From Micromonospora ureilytica (GTDB lineage Bacteria; Actinomycetota; Actinomycetes; Mycobacteriales; Micromonosporaceae), in assembly GCF_015751765.1 (NCBI RefSeq), contig NZ_JADOTX010000001.1, forward strand, positions 1,922,001 to 1,986,000: DNA of 64,000 nucleotides, in the 5' to 3' direction. The translations under genes were made by a program, and so were the position numbers. Shown one piece after another: positions 54,840 to 63,107 of the stretch. The notes under the pieces were generated by a model. That model was not told the DNA's origin, did no database searches, and was given only the letters and a program-made list of their open reading frames with translations. Positions within the stretch are counted from its first letter, which is position 1, and each line of letters opens with the position of its first letter.

Positions 54840-55826
54840 ATGTCCGTCATCTCGATCGGCAACCTGGTCAAGACGTTCGGCGCCATCCGGGCACTCGACG
54901 GGCTGGACCTGCACGTCGAGCAGGGGGAGGTGCACGGCTTCCTCGGGCCCAACGGCTCCGGGAAGTCCACCACCATCCGCATCCTGCTCGGGTTGCTCCG
55001 CCGCGACTCCGGCGACGCCCAGGTGCTCGGCGCCGACCCGTGGCGCGACGCGGTCCGCCTGCACCGCCGGCTGGCCTACGTTCCGGGCGACGTCAGCCTC
55101 TGGCCCAACCTGACCGGCGGGGAAGCCATCGACCTGCTCGGTCAACTGCGCGGCGGCCTCGACCGACGCCGCCGGGACGAGTTGCTGCAGCGCTTCGACC
55201 TGGACCCGACCCGCCGCTGCCGCACCTACTCCAAGGGCAACCGGCAGAAGGTCGCCATCGTCGCCGCCTTCTCCTCCCCGGTTGAGCTGTACGTGCTCGA
55301 CGAGCCGACCTCCGGCCTCGACCCGCTCATGGAGGCGGTGTTCCAGGACGAGGTCCGACGGGTCAAGCGGGCCGGCGCCACAGTGCTGCTCTCCAGCCAC
55401 GTCCTTGCCGAGGTCGAGGCGCTCTGCGACCGGGTCAGCATCATCCGCGAGGGCCGCACCGTCGAAACCGGCACCCTCGCCGAGCTGCGCCACCTCACCC
55501 GCACGGCGGTGACCGTCGAGACCGCCCGCCCGGTCACCGGCCTGGACGCGCTGCCCGGCGTGCACGACGTGCACGAGGTCGACGGCCGTACCCACCTGGA
55601 GGTCGACCCCGCCCACCTCGACGAGCTGCTCGGCCAGCTCATCCGCTTCGGCGTCCGCGCGCTGACCAGCACGCCACCCACCCTGGAACAGCTCTTCCTG
55701 CGCCACTACGGCGACGACCCGGCCGCCGCTGCTACAGGCGCTCCCACCGGCGCCTCGGGCGCTCCCGCCGCTGGTGCCTCCGGCGCCGATGCGCAGGCTG
55801 ACGCCCCGCAGGCCGGTGCCCGGTGA
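54840..55826 (+). CDS. ABC transporter ATP-binding protein (drug-exporter DrrA type)
   Basis: 328 residues from ATG at 54840, with GGAGGGG upstream. Walker A is GPNGSGKSTTIRILLGLL, Q-loop AYVPGDVSLWPNLTGGEAI, the signature an altered TYSKGNRQKVAI, and Walker B LYVLDEPTSGLDPLMEAVF. The C-terminal 30 residues are Ala/Gly/Pro-rich low complexity (TGAPTGASGAPAAGASGADA). It drives the adjacent permease, with which it overlaps by 4 bp (GTGA). Confidence 0.92.
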   Translation: MSVISIGNLVKTFGAIRALDGLDLHVEQGEVHGFLGPNGSGKSTTIRILLGLLRRDSGDAQVLGADPWRDAVRLHRRLAYVPGDVSLWPNLTGGEAIDLLGQLRGGLDRRRRDELLQRFDLDPTRRCRTYSKGNRQKVAIVAAFSSPVELYVLDEPTSGLDPLMEAVFQDEVRRVKRAGATVLLSSHVLAEVEALCDRVSIIREGRTVETGTLAELRHLTRTAVTVETARPVTGLDALPGVHDVHEVDGRTHLEVDPAHLDELLGQLIRFGVRALTSTPPTLEQLFLRHYGDDPAAAATGAPTGASGAPAAGASGADAQADAPQAGAR

Positions 55827-57448
55827 GCGCCCTCACCGGCACGACCCGGCTGGCCCGGCTCGTGCTGCGCCGCGACCGGATCCGCCTCGCCATCTGGATA
55901 CTCGGCACGCCACTGCTCGGCTACGCCCTGGCCGGCAGCGTCGCCGGCATCTACCCGGACCAGGAGGCCCGGCTGGGCTACGCCACCACCTCCGCGTCCA
56001 GCCTGGTCGCCCGCGCCTTCAACGGTCCCATCCACGGCACCGACCTCGGCGCCGTGGTGGTCGCCGAGACGTACGTGACGCTTGCCCTGATCGTCGCGCT
56101 GTTGAGCACCTTCGCGGTGACCCGGCACACCCGCCAGAACGAGGAGACCGGCCGGGCCGAACTGCTCGGCGCCAACGTGGTCGGCCGGTACGCGCCGCTC
56201 ACCGCCGCGCTGCTCGTCATCGTCGCGGCGAACGCCCTGGCCGCCGTGCTGCTCGCGGTCGCGCTGGTCGGCGCTGGTCTGCCGCTCGCCGGCTCCGTCG
56301 CGGCCGCGGGCGCGATCGGCGGCGTCGGGGTCGCCTTCACCGCGATCGCCGCGGTCACCGCCCAACTCTCCGTCACCGCACGCGGCGCCAACGCGCTCGC
56401 CGCCGCCACCGTCGGGCTCGCCTTCGTGCTGCGCGCCGCCGGTGACGTGCTCGGCGAGCAGAGCGCCGACGGGACCCGCGTGCGGAGCGCCTGGCCGTCG
56501 TGGATCTCGCCGCTCGGCTGGGGCAATCAGGTACGAGCCTTCGACGGTGAACGCTGGTGGGTGCTCGCCCTGCCCGTCGCGCTGCTGCTCGCCGGGGTGG
56601 CGCTGGCGTACGCCCTCGCCGAGCGACGCGACCAGGGCGCCGGGCTGATCGCCCCCCGACGCGGCCCGGCCACCGGTGCGCCACGGCTGCTCAGCCCCAG
56701 CGGGTTGGCCTGGCGGATGCAGCGCGGCACACTGCTCGGCTGGGCGGTCGGGGTGGCCGTGCTCGGCCTCTCCATGGGCGTCGCCGCCGACGAGTTCAAC
56801 GACATGATCGACGCGAATCCGGCCGCCGCCGAAGCGATAAACGCGATGGGTGGCGGCGCCGACCTGATCAACGCGTACCTGGCCGCGATGCTCGGCCTCT
56901 TCGCCCTGACCATCGGCGCGTACGTCGTGCAGGCCCTGCTGCGCGTACGCGGCGACGAAGCCGACGGGGTGTTGGAGGCGGCCCTCGCCACGGCGGTCAG
57001 CCGCACCCGCTGGCTCGGCACCCAGGTGCTCGCCGCGACACTCGGCGCGGTCGCCCTGCTGCTCCTCGCCGGCGTGACCACCGGCCTCGGCTACGGCATC
57101 GTCACCGGAGACCCGCTCGGCCAGGCCGTCGAGCTGGGTGGTGCCGCGCTGCTACGCCTGCCCGCCCTGCTCGTGGTGGCCGGGGTGGTGACCGCGATCT
57201 TCGGGCTGCTGCCCCGCTGGTCGGTGGTGCTGTCCTGGACGGCGCTGCTGGTCTTCCTGCTCCTCGGGCAGCTCGGCGCGGTACTGGAGCTGCCGCAGGC
57301 CGCGCTCAACGTCTCGCCGTACACCCATGTGCCGGCCGTGCCCGCTGTCGACCCGGCGGCGCTCCCTCTGGTGGTGCTGGCGACGGTGGCCGCGGCCCTG
57401 CTCGCCGTCGGCGTGGCCGCCTTCCGCCACCGCGACGTGCCGTCCTGA
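55823..57448 (+). CDS. ABC-2 type exporter permease (tetronasin-resistance-like)
   Basis: 541 residues from GTG at 55823. About twelve hydrophobic segments are seen: IRLAIWILGTPLLGYALAGS, VTLALIVALLSTFAVTRHTR, LLVIVAANALAAVLLAVALV and others, with an inter-half loop. The conserved HTRQNEETGRAELLGANVVG is a marker of the TnrB-like family of two-half permeases. It forms the membrane part of the TetR-linked exporter; the cargo is unknown. Confidence 0.9.
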   Translation: MSALTGTTRLARLVLRRDRIRLAIWILGTPLLGYALAGSVAGIYPDQEARLGYATTSASSLVARAFNGPIHGTDLGAVVVAETYVTLALIVALLSTFAVTRHTRQNEETGRAELLGANVVGRYAPLTAALLVIVAANALAAVLLAVALVGAGLPLAGSVAAAGAIGGVGVAFTAIAAVTAQLSVTARGANALAAATVGLAFVLRAAGDVLGEQSADGTRVRSAWPSWISPLGWGNQVRAFDGERWWVLALPVALLLAGVALAYALAERRDQGAGLIAPRRGPATGAPRLLSPSGLAWRMQRGTLLGWAVGVAVLGLSMGVAADEFNDMIDANPAAAEAINAMGGGADLINAYLAAMLGLFALTIGAYVVQALLRVRGDEADGVLEAALATAVSRTRWLGTQVLAATLGAVALLLLAGVTTGLGYGIVTGDPLGQAVELGGAALLRLPALLVVAGVVTAIFGLLPRWSVVLSWTALLVFLLLGQLGAVLELPQAALNVSPYTHVPAVPAVDPAALPLVVLATVAAALLAVGVAAFRHRDVPS

Positions 57449-57553
57449 GTCGCGGGTCGGGCGCCCCGGTGATCGTTGGCAGCTGAGCGATTCGACACGC
57501 CGACGTCAGCGCAGAGGGTGAGGGGGTTGCCCGGGGCTGGCAGCCTCGACCGC

Positions 57554-58126
57554 GTGAGCGACCTTCAGACGCAGCTTCCGGCTCTCCTCGGCGTACTGGT
57601 TGGCACCCTGGGCACGATCCTCGCCACCTCCCTGGCCGACCGCGCACGGTGGCGGCGCAGTCAGAGCGTCCGCTGGGACGAGCGCCGGCTCGACGCGTAC
57701 GTCGACTACGCGCACGCCCTCAAGGAGAGTCACGCGGTGGCGCTGCGACTGACGGCTGAGCACCGGCCGGGATCGCGGAGCCACCCCATCGATCGCGAGG
57801 AGGGCCTGGCCCGGCTGGCTGAGGCGGACGCTCGGCGCACCATCGTCTGGGAGAATCTGCTGCTGCTCGGCGACGAGCCGACGGTTGTCGCCGCCGCCAG
57901 CTGGCGGGACGCGATCTGGCAGGTCGAACGGCTCGCCCGGGGAATCGTCGAGTCGCCGTCGGACGTGGTGGAGATGCTGACCCGGGTCGACGAGGCCCGC
58001 GACGGGTACTACCGGGCCGCCCGGCACAGTCTCGGAGTACGCGGGGGGTCGGTGGAGCAGTCCGCGACGTTGCGGCAGGCGTTGGTCGACCGGTCCACCG
58101 CGGCGTCTGAGGTGCCCGCCGCCTGA
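57554..58126 (+). CDS. Hypothetical protein with N-terminal membrane anchor
   Basis: 190 residues from GTG at 57554. The first 30 residues contain one hydrophobic helix, LPALLGVLVGTLGTILATSL, followed by charged helical sequence with WRRSQSVRWDERRLDAYVDY and HALKESHAVALRLTAEHRPG. This pattern is common in uncharacterised actinomycete proteins. I cannot assign a function. An eroded partial copy of its first 80 bp lies at 59051-59130. Confidence 0.75.
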   Translation: MSDLQTQLPALLGVLVGTLGTILATSLADRARWRRSQSVRWDERRLDAYVDYAHALKESHAVALRLTAEHRPGSRSHPIDREEGLARLAEADARRTIVWENLLLLGDEPTVVAAASWRDAIWQVERLARGIVESPSDVVEMLTRVDEARDGYYRAARHSLGVRGGSVEQSATLRQALVDRSTAASEVPAA

Positions 58127-58237
58127 GTGCGGCGGTGCCGGAGCGGTTTCCCTGGCGGTCGCGGCGTCCCGACGGCCGACCGGTACCTGACACCATCCAC
58201 GGCCGTGCAGGGGGTTGTCGCACGCTACCGCGACACT

Positions 58238-58319
58238 GAGGCTTCCTCGATCGGGGAGGTGCCTCGTGCCGTATGTCAGGTCACACACCAGGAAGGGTGG
58301 CGCGCGGGTTCGGGCGCAC
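58238..58319. repeat. 82-bp repeat, copy 1 (start region of the Mrr-like gene)
   Basis: This copy includes the ribosome site and first 18 codons of the Mrr-like gene. It matches 62070-62151 at 71 of 82 positions in the same orientation. Confidence 0.85.
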
Positions 58320-58997
58320 TACCGAAGGCGGCGCACGGGCAGCATTCGGCGCAGATCGACGGTCCGCCGCGTGTCCGGTGGCGGCAGATCTGCCAACGGC
58401 TGGGTTCTAGCACTGTGTGCCGTCGTCGTTTTCCTGCTCGTTCGCATGGTCATCGATTTCGTGCAGCGGCACCCATACTGGTCCGCTCTCCTGGCGAGCC
58501 TCGTCGTAATGGCGGCGGCCACGGTGGGTCTTGTCGTGTCGAAGCAGCGTGCCCGCGAGCGGGCCGACCAGGCCCAGCGGGACAGGCTGATCGCGGTGAC
58601 CGACACGATGAGCGGCCCCGAGTTCGAGCAGTGGTTCGCCCGGATCCTGGTCGCGTCCGGGTTTCGGAACGTGACGGTGTGCGGTGGCTCCGGCGACCGG
58701 GGAGCGGACGTCCTGGCGATCGCCCCCGACGGCCGACGCGTGGTGGTGCAGTGCAAGCGGCAGAGCCCCAACAACCGGGTCGGCAGTGCCGCGATCCAGC
58801 GGTTCGCCGGCACCTGCCGAGACATCCACGGTGGCGAGATCTGCATGCTCGTGACGAACAGCTTCTTCACCGCGGGCGACGGTATTCAGATAGCCCGGCA
58901 GCTCAACATCACGCTCGTCGACCGGGATGCGCTGGAAATGTGGTCCTGGACGGGAAGACCAGCGCTGGGGTCCGTCACGGGAGGCGGATCGCACTGA
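58266..58997 (+). CDS. Membrane-anchored Mrr-like restriction endonuclease-fold protein
   Basis: 243 residues from GTG at 58266 behind GGGGAGG. Residues 1-50 are Arg-rich (HTRKGGARVRAHYRRRRTG). Two membrane segments follow: ANGWVLALCAVVVFLLVRMV and YWSALLASLVVMAAATVGLV. The nuclease part (about 115-225) has MSGPEFEQWFARILVASGF and GGSGDRGADVLAIAPDGRRV, then VVVQCKRQSPNN: the PD-(D/E)xK pattern of Mrr-cat (Glu, Asp, QxK). Mrr-like proteins with membrane segments are known in bacteria, and may respond to foreign or modified DNA. No methyltransferase is adjacent. Confidence 0.85.
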   Translation: MPYVRSHTRKGGARVRAHYRRRRTGSIRRRSTVRRVSGGGRSANGWVLALCAVVVFLLVRMVIDFVQRHPYWSALLASLVVMAAATVGLVVSKQRARERADQAQRDRLIAVTDTMSGPEFEQWFARILVASGFRNVTVCGGSGDRGADVLAIAPDGRRVVVQCKRQSPNNRVGSAAIQRFAGTCRDIHGGEICMLVTNSFFTAGDGIQIARQLNITLVDRDALEMWSWTGRPALGSVTGGGSH

Positions 58998-59050
58998 CGC
59001 AGAACGTCGGGGCAAAGGCTGGCGGGGCTTGACCGTGCTGGTAGCCACGG

Positions 59051-59130
59051 CCTCGTAAGCGAGCTTTTGATGCTGCTTGCAGCGCTCCTCGGCGTCTTGG
59101 TCGGCACGATCCTCGCCACCTCGCTGGCGC
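59051..59130 (+). pseudogene. Eroded partial copy of the hypothetical gene at 57554
   Basis: The block CTCCTCGGCGT...GGCACGATCCTCGCCACCTC resembles 57554-57640: the start GTGAGC has become GTAAGC, a 9-bp deletion removed three codons, and the frame breaks after CTGGC. It keeps the helix coding LLGVLVGTILATSLA. Only the 5' part survives. The remaining gap 59131-59227 contains no gene I recognise. Confidence 0.65.
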
Positions 59131-59227
59131 GATTGAATGTTTGTGAGGACAGCGGCCGCCGCGACGCGCGCACAGGTGACCGTTCAGGTGGTGGCGTGTA
59201 GATCCTCTTTGATCCACGCTGTTCGTT

Positions 59228-60160
59228 GTGAAGGCCTTCGTGGGGGTGACTGACGAGAGGTGGTACCGCTTCCTTGCGGAGCGTCCCGCGCTGAACGAGG
59301 TCAACTTCTGGCGGCCCTCCGGCGGTACATTTCGGGCTCTCACTCCAGGCGAGCCCTTCCTGTTCAAGGCACACTTTCCGCTGAACCGGGTGGTGGGCGG
59401 CGGCTTCTTCAGCGGCTTCACGCAGCTGCGGATCTCCGAGGCGTGGGAGCTCTTCGGCGAGGCCAATGGAGCTTCGAGTATCGACGAGATGCGCCGCAGT
59501 GTCGGGCGCTACCGCAAGCAGGCGATCGGTGCAGGGGAGGATCCGATCATCGGCTGCATCTTCGTCCGGGACGTGACCTTCTTCCCCGACGAATCGACTG
59601 TCGATCCACCGCCAGCGTTCGCGTCGAATGTCGTACAGGGCAAGACCTACAACCTGGCCGACGCCGATACGGCGTCGTACTTCGATCTGCTGATCCACCG
59701 TCTGATCGGGACGACGGCGGCGGTTGACCTGAGCGGGCCCTGGCATCGTCCCGGACCCGTCTACGGAGACCCGCGACTGGTGCCCCAACGGCTCGGGCAG
59801 CAGTCATTCAAGGCGGTGGTCCTGGGAGCCTACGGCCGGCGTTGTGCGATCACCGGCAACAGGGTCCAGCCCGTGCTGCAGGCCGCGCATATCCGCCCGC
59901 TCCCGCTGGGGGGCGAGCATCGGCTGGACAACGGCCTGTTGCTCAAGTCCGACGTGCACATCCTCTTCGACCGTGGCTACCTGGGCGTCGATCCGAAGCA
60001 CCGCCTTCTGGTCAGTCCGCGGCTTCGCAGCGAGTTCGGCAACGGCGACCAGTTCTATGCGAAGGCGGGCGAGCAGATCGCTTTGCCAGAACGACGCCGC
60101 GACCGGCCGCGTGCTGATTTCCTCGAATGGCACCTCGACACCGTCTACAAGGCGGCTTGA
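59228..60160 (+). CDS. HNH endonuclease-domain protein
   Basis: 310 residues from GTG at 59228. The C-terminal domain has VLGAYGRRCAITGNRVQPVL, QAAHIRPLPLGGEHRLDNGL and LLKSDVHILFDRGYLGVD, the HNH motif of restriction-type and McrA-like nucleases (AHIxP, DNGL, HxxFD). The N-terminal 200 residues (VTDERWYRFLAERPALNEVN, then FWRPSGG and PFLFKAHFPLNRVVGGGFFS) form a separate domain typical of the actinobacterial HNH group in which a modified-base-binding role is suspected. It may act in defence. It overlaps the next gene's end by 16 bp, convergent. Confidence 0.88.
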   Translation: MKAFVGVTDERWYRFLAERPALNEVNFWRPSGGTFRALTPGEPFLFKAHFPLNRVVGGGFFSGFTQLRISEAWELFGEANGASSIDEMRRSVGRYRKQAIGAGEDPIIGCIFVRDVTFFPDESTVDPPPAFASNVVQGKTYNLADADTASYFDLLIHRLIGTTAAVDLSGPWHRPGPVYGDPRLVPQRLGQQSFKAVVLGAYGRRCAITGNRVQPVLQAAHIRPLPLGGEHRLDNGLLLKSDVHILFDRGYLGVDPKHRLLVSPRLRSEFGNGDQFYAKAGEQIALPERRRDRPRADFLEWHLDTVYKAA

Positions 60161-60426
60161 TCCAGTTCTGCCCGCGCTAAGCGAGGCTCGGGTTGATTCG
60201 GTTGCCCGGACGCCGTTAGGCCGGCTAGTTGGACGTAGACCTCACGTTTGGCTGTCGCGTTGCCTCGGCGGTTGAGGACGTAGCCCGTCAACCAGATCCA
60301 ACCTTCGTACGTTGGTCGGTCGCAGACTGAGACGACGCGGAAGGTCAGGGCACGATCCCCGGCGAACTGCACAGACGCTCGGCCGTCGATGACGAGCAGG
60401 TCGCCGGGGGAGGGACGCGCGGTCAC
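60145..60426 (-). CDS. Small hypothetical protein, coupled to the DivIVA-like gene
   Basis: 93 residues from GTG at 60426, which overlaps the stop of the preceding gene (GTGA), so I prefer it over the open frame start at 60468. The sequence PSPGDLLVIDGRASVQFAGD, RALTFRVVSVCDRPTYEGWI and WLTGYVLNRRGNATAKREVY looks all-beta. I do not recognise a family with known function. It is probably a product of the GntR-linked two-gene unit. Confidence 0.65.
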   Translation of the reverse strand: MTARPSPGDLLVIDGRASVQFAGDRALTFRVVSVCDRPTYEGWIWLTGYVLNRRGNATAKREVYVQLAGLTASGQPNQPEPRLARAELDQAAL

Positions 60427-60716
60427 CAGTGGCCGGAATTGTGGTGGTGCTTCTGCGGTGGCGGGCACTCCCGCGCGTGCATCGTCTGCCAGTCACGCAG
60501 CGCCCGCTTGATCCGGTCGTTCTCCCGGCTGAGCAGCCGTACCGTCTCGTTGAGCATGGTTAGCTCGTCGGCCACCCGGGCCTGGAACTCGCGTACCTCA
60601 TCGGGGTCGACGCCGCGCCGACACGCGGCGAACGCGCGGGTCCGCACCTCGTGCGGCGTCAACCTGCCTGGGTAGCCGGCGGGGTAGGGCTGGCCACCTC
60701 GATACACCTGAGCCAC
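60423..60716 (-). CDS. DivIVA-domain-like small protein
   Basis: 97 residues from GTG at 60716 behind AGAGAGGA; an upstream start to 60833 looks less likely. RGGQPYPAGYPGRLTPHEVR precedes TRAFAACRRGVDPDEVREFQ, resembling DivIVA N-terminal helices, and a coiled-coil segment ARVADELTMLNETVRLLSRE. The tail (PPPQKHHHNSGHW) is His-rich. It is divergent from the GntR gene, with a 312-bp gap. Confidence 0.65.
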   Translation of the reverse strand: MAQVYRGGQPYPAGYPGRLTPHEVRTRAFAACRRGVDPDEVREFQARVADELTMLNETVRLLSRENDRIKRALRDWQTMHARECPPPQKHHHNSGHW

Positions 60717-61028
60717 GACGATCCTCTCTGAGGGCAGGCGGGAGCGCGGAAGGTCCTTGTGGTGGGTCTGGAAGGGCGGGTCGTCCGCTCGGGGGCCGCG
60801 GGCGACCCGCCCGCTCCGCCGCCGCAGCCCCATTCAGCGGTACGACAGCAGGGCAGTCCGGTGGGTCGGGACGGGCACACGCACCCGCCCCGACCAGGGG
60901 ATGAGCCGAACTCGTTGCCACGCGAGGATCGGCCCGAAATCAACATAGCTAGACATGTCAGATGAGTCAACGCTGCTTGTTAGGCGTGTCGCGGTGTGAT
61001 CAAATCGGGTTGCCACGCGAGGAGTGCC
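60717..61028. other. 312-bp divergent intergenic region before the GntR gene
   Basis: No gene is seen. It should contain the promoters of the GntR gene (plus) and the DivIVA-like gene (minus). A GACATGTC palindrome at 60952-60959 within AT-rich AGCTAGACATGTCAGATGAG is a possible GntR operator core. A GC-rich stretch of GGGCGGGTCGTCC type lies at 60770-60840. Confidence 0.5.
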
Positions 61029-61268
61029 ATGCGAGAAGTGCCGGATTACTGGCGCATCGCCGATGATGTGATCGCCGACGTCAGGTCGAAGAAGTTGAAG
61101 CCCGGGGACAAGCTGCCCTCAATCGCTGAGTTGCGTGCTCGCTACGACGTCAGCCACGGGACTGTGCAGATGGCCTACGCCCGGTTGGAAGCGCTGCGGG
61201 TGATTCGACGGCAGCAGGGCAAAGGCGTCTTCGTGACCGACCCGAAGACCTGGATGCGGGAGCCGTAG
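61029..61268 (+). CDS. GntR-family regulator, minimal (HTH only)
   Basis: 79 residues from ATG at 61029 behind GAGGAG. PDYWRIADDVIADVRSKKLK and PGDKLPSIAELRARYDVSHG, then TVQMAYARLEALRVIRRQQGKGVFV form a GntR winged HTH. There is no effector domain, so it is a HTH-only type as found with actinomycete mobile or accessory modules. It is expected to control itself and the divergent small genes. Confidence 0.85.
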   Translation: MREVPDYWRIADDVIADVRSKKLKPGDKLPSIAELRARYDVSHGTVQMAYARLEALRVIRRQQGKGVFVTDPKTWMREP

Positions 61269-61685
61269 GTAGCGGGCCGGCTACTTACACGAGCCTTTTG
61301 GGTACCCCCGTCCCTTCCGCGGACGACTAAAGTCGGCGCGTGATCGACCGGGCGGGCTTCCGGGCCAATGTCACTCTGATCGCTACCCTCAGCGAACTTG
61401 CCGATCCGGCTCAACGGCACGACGACGCCTCCATTCGGTTACGGCCAGATCTGGACCGCACCGTGGTGCATCGGGCCATGTCAGGCGCAACCGCGGCTGA
61501 CGCGTGTTCAGGGCGGATGCCCATTCGACGGAGATCGCTGGCGGATCGTCGCGGTAGCGCCGCCCGTTGTCGGGAGCCGAACCGCACGCGCCCATGCAAG
61601 CCTTTACTTTCACGAACTTCGATGTCCCGGTCTCGGCTCGACGCGGAGCCGCCATGCACCGTGGACGGTGATGTGAGGAGGCTTC
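61269..61685. other. 417-bp gap without a convincing gene
   Basis: Two ORFs run through it (GTG 61340 on plus, TTG 61398 on plus), but neither has a ribosome site, a homologue I recognise or good codon use near its end. The stretch likely holds the promoter of the small secreted protein. An ACTAAAGTCGG hexamer-rich segment at about 61326 may belong to that promoter. Confidence 0.5.
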
Positions 61686-61943
61686 ATGCGCGGACGCAGA
61701 TGGGCGACCCTGGTGACGGCGGTGGCGCTGGCGCTGGGCGGATTGGTCGGGTTCAGCGCCGCTCCGGCTGCGGCGGACCCGCCAGGCGGCACGCTGCGCA
61801 ACGTCTACTCCGACGGTCAGTTCTGCAACAGCTACGGCAGTGAGGGTGTTCGGGCCGGCCTCTGGAGTCGGTACTACTGCGAGTACCGCCAGTACACCCC
61901 CAACGCCCCAGGCTTCTACTTCCTCTGGAGCTTCACCTCCTAG
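61686..61943 (+). CDS. Small secreted protein
   Basis: 85 residues from ATG at 61686 with a good site GTGAGGAGGC. A signal peptide covers residues 1-30 (RRWATLVTAVALALGGLVGF, then AAPAAA before DPPG). The mature part, about 55 residues, is aromatic-rich with two Cys (FCNSYGSEGVRAGLWSRYYC) and ends FYFLWSFTS. One disulfide is possible. Family not recognised. Confidence 0.8.
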   Translation: MRGRRWATLVTAVALALGGLVGFSAAPAAADPPGGTLRNVYSDGQFCNSYGSEGVRAGLWSRYYCEYRQYTPNAPGFYFLWSFTS

Positions 61944-62309
61944 CGCTTACCTGCTCGGACGGGCGTTCTCGGACCCGATTGGCCGCCGCCGGGTCGACCA
62001 GACCGGCGGCGGTCATCCGCCACGGGATAGGTGGCTACGTAGCTGATCCGTCGGTGCGGGCGCAAGACCGAGGCTTCGTCGACCGGTGAGGTGGCTCGTG
62101 CCGGATTCCAGGTCACACGCTAGGAACGGTGGCGCGCGGGTTTGGGCGCACAGCATCCCTGCTGGTCGGCTCTCCTGGTGATCGGGTGTGAGGAAGGCCC
62201 GTCACCTGACGATCGTCGAGTGTCAGGGCCCCCGTGCACGGCCGATTTCCCGACAGCGTCCGCAGTCCCAACGGCGTACCGTCCCGGATCAAGCATGGGG
62301 AGGAGTCGG
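61944..62309. other. 366-bp gap containing an eroded copy of the Mrr-like 5' region
   Basis: From 62070 this gap repeats the Mrr-like gene's ribosome site and start with stop-free reading for about 30 codons, then breaks. The rest looks like upstream sequence of the AhpD-like gene. No other gene is seen. Confidence 0.6.
62070..62151 (+). pseudogene. 82-bp repeat, copy 2 (fragment of the Mrr-like gene start)
   Basis: It matches 58238-58319 at 71 of 82 positions, including GTGCC at the start codon. After it, GCTGGTCGGCTCTCCTGG resembles the Mrr-like gene at about 58478, so roughly 150 bp has been lost in between. The fragment soon meets a stop. Confidence 0.75.
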
Positions 62310-62879
62310 ATGAGTTTCCTGCAGCAGGCAGAACAGTCGCCGGACACCGAGCGGATGTTCGATATCGATACGAAGGCGATGGGCTATCTGCCCAACTTCA
62401 CCAGGTTGTTCGCCCACAACCCGGCGGTGTACGTGGCATGGCAGCAGCTCAACGGTGCGGTGAAGGCCGGGATGGAGCTGCGCCGCTATGAGTTGGCGAC
62501 CCTCGCCGCGGCCCGGGCCCTGAAGTCGTCGTACTGCGGCCTGGCGCATGGAAAGGTCCTGCGCGACAAGTTCTTCGACGCGCCGACCGTCGCCGCCATC
62601 GCGTCGGACCACGGTAGCGCCGGTCTCTCCGCGCAGGAGGTCGCAGTAGTCAACTTCGCCGGTAAGGTCGCGGCGGATGCGAACTCCGTCACCGAGGCCG
62701 ACGTCGCGGGCCTGCGCGGTCACGGTCTCGATGACGCGGACATCTTCGGCGTGATCCTCGCCGTTGGCGCCAGGTGCTTCTTCAGCACCGTCCTCAGCGC
62801 TGCCGGGGCCGAGCCCGATCCGCAGTACAACGAGAGCCTGGACGTGGATCTGCGGCAGGCGCTGAGCTTCGGCGGTTAG
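62310..62879 (+). CDS. AhpD-like (carboxymuconolactone decarboxylase family) protein
   Basis: 189 residues from ATG at 62310 with GGGGAGGAG upstream. AMGYLPNFTRLFAHNPAVYV and LRRYELATLAAARALKSSYC lead into GLAHGKVLRDKFF, the CMD motif with Cys and His but lacking the CxxC of AhpD (YCGLAHG). The rest (GLSAQEVAVVNFAGKVAADA, DIFGVILAVGARCFFSTVLS) fits the CMD helical fold. A peroxidase-like or decarboxylase-like role is uncertain as the resolving Cys is missing. Confidence 0.85.
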   Translation: MSFLQQAEQSPDTERMFDIDTKAMGYLPNFTRLFAHNPAVYVAWQQLNGAVKAGMELRRYELATLAAARALKSSYCGLAHGKVLRDKFFDAPTVAAIASDHGSAGLSAQEVAVVNFAGKVAADANSVTEADVAGLRGHGLDDADIFGVILAVGARCFFSTVLSAAGAEPDPQYNESLDVDLRQALSFGG

Positions 62880-63107
62880 ACCCAGAAAGAACGCCGACCA
62901 GTCTGTCCCAGCGTCAGTCGGCAGCGCGTTCAATGCCGCTTTGCCGAAGCGACTCGTCGTCGCCTCTCTGGCCTGATACTGGCGAGGCACCACGGGTCCG
63001 CATACCACAATCGAGATGCCTCCGGCGGCTGTCCACAGGTGCGTTGGCTGTCCACAGCGGCAGTCATGTCGGCAGTACTCGGTCGTACGCCGGGGCAGGG
63101 TGGGGCG

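Noticed and set aside
61398..61676. TTG-started ORF of 92 codons just before the small secreted protein
   Set aside because: There is no ribosome site, no motif, and third-position GC falls towards its end; the evidence is too weak to call a gene.
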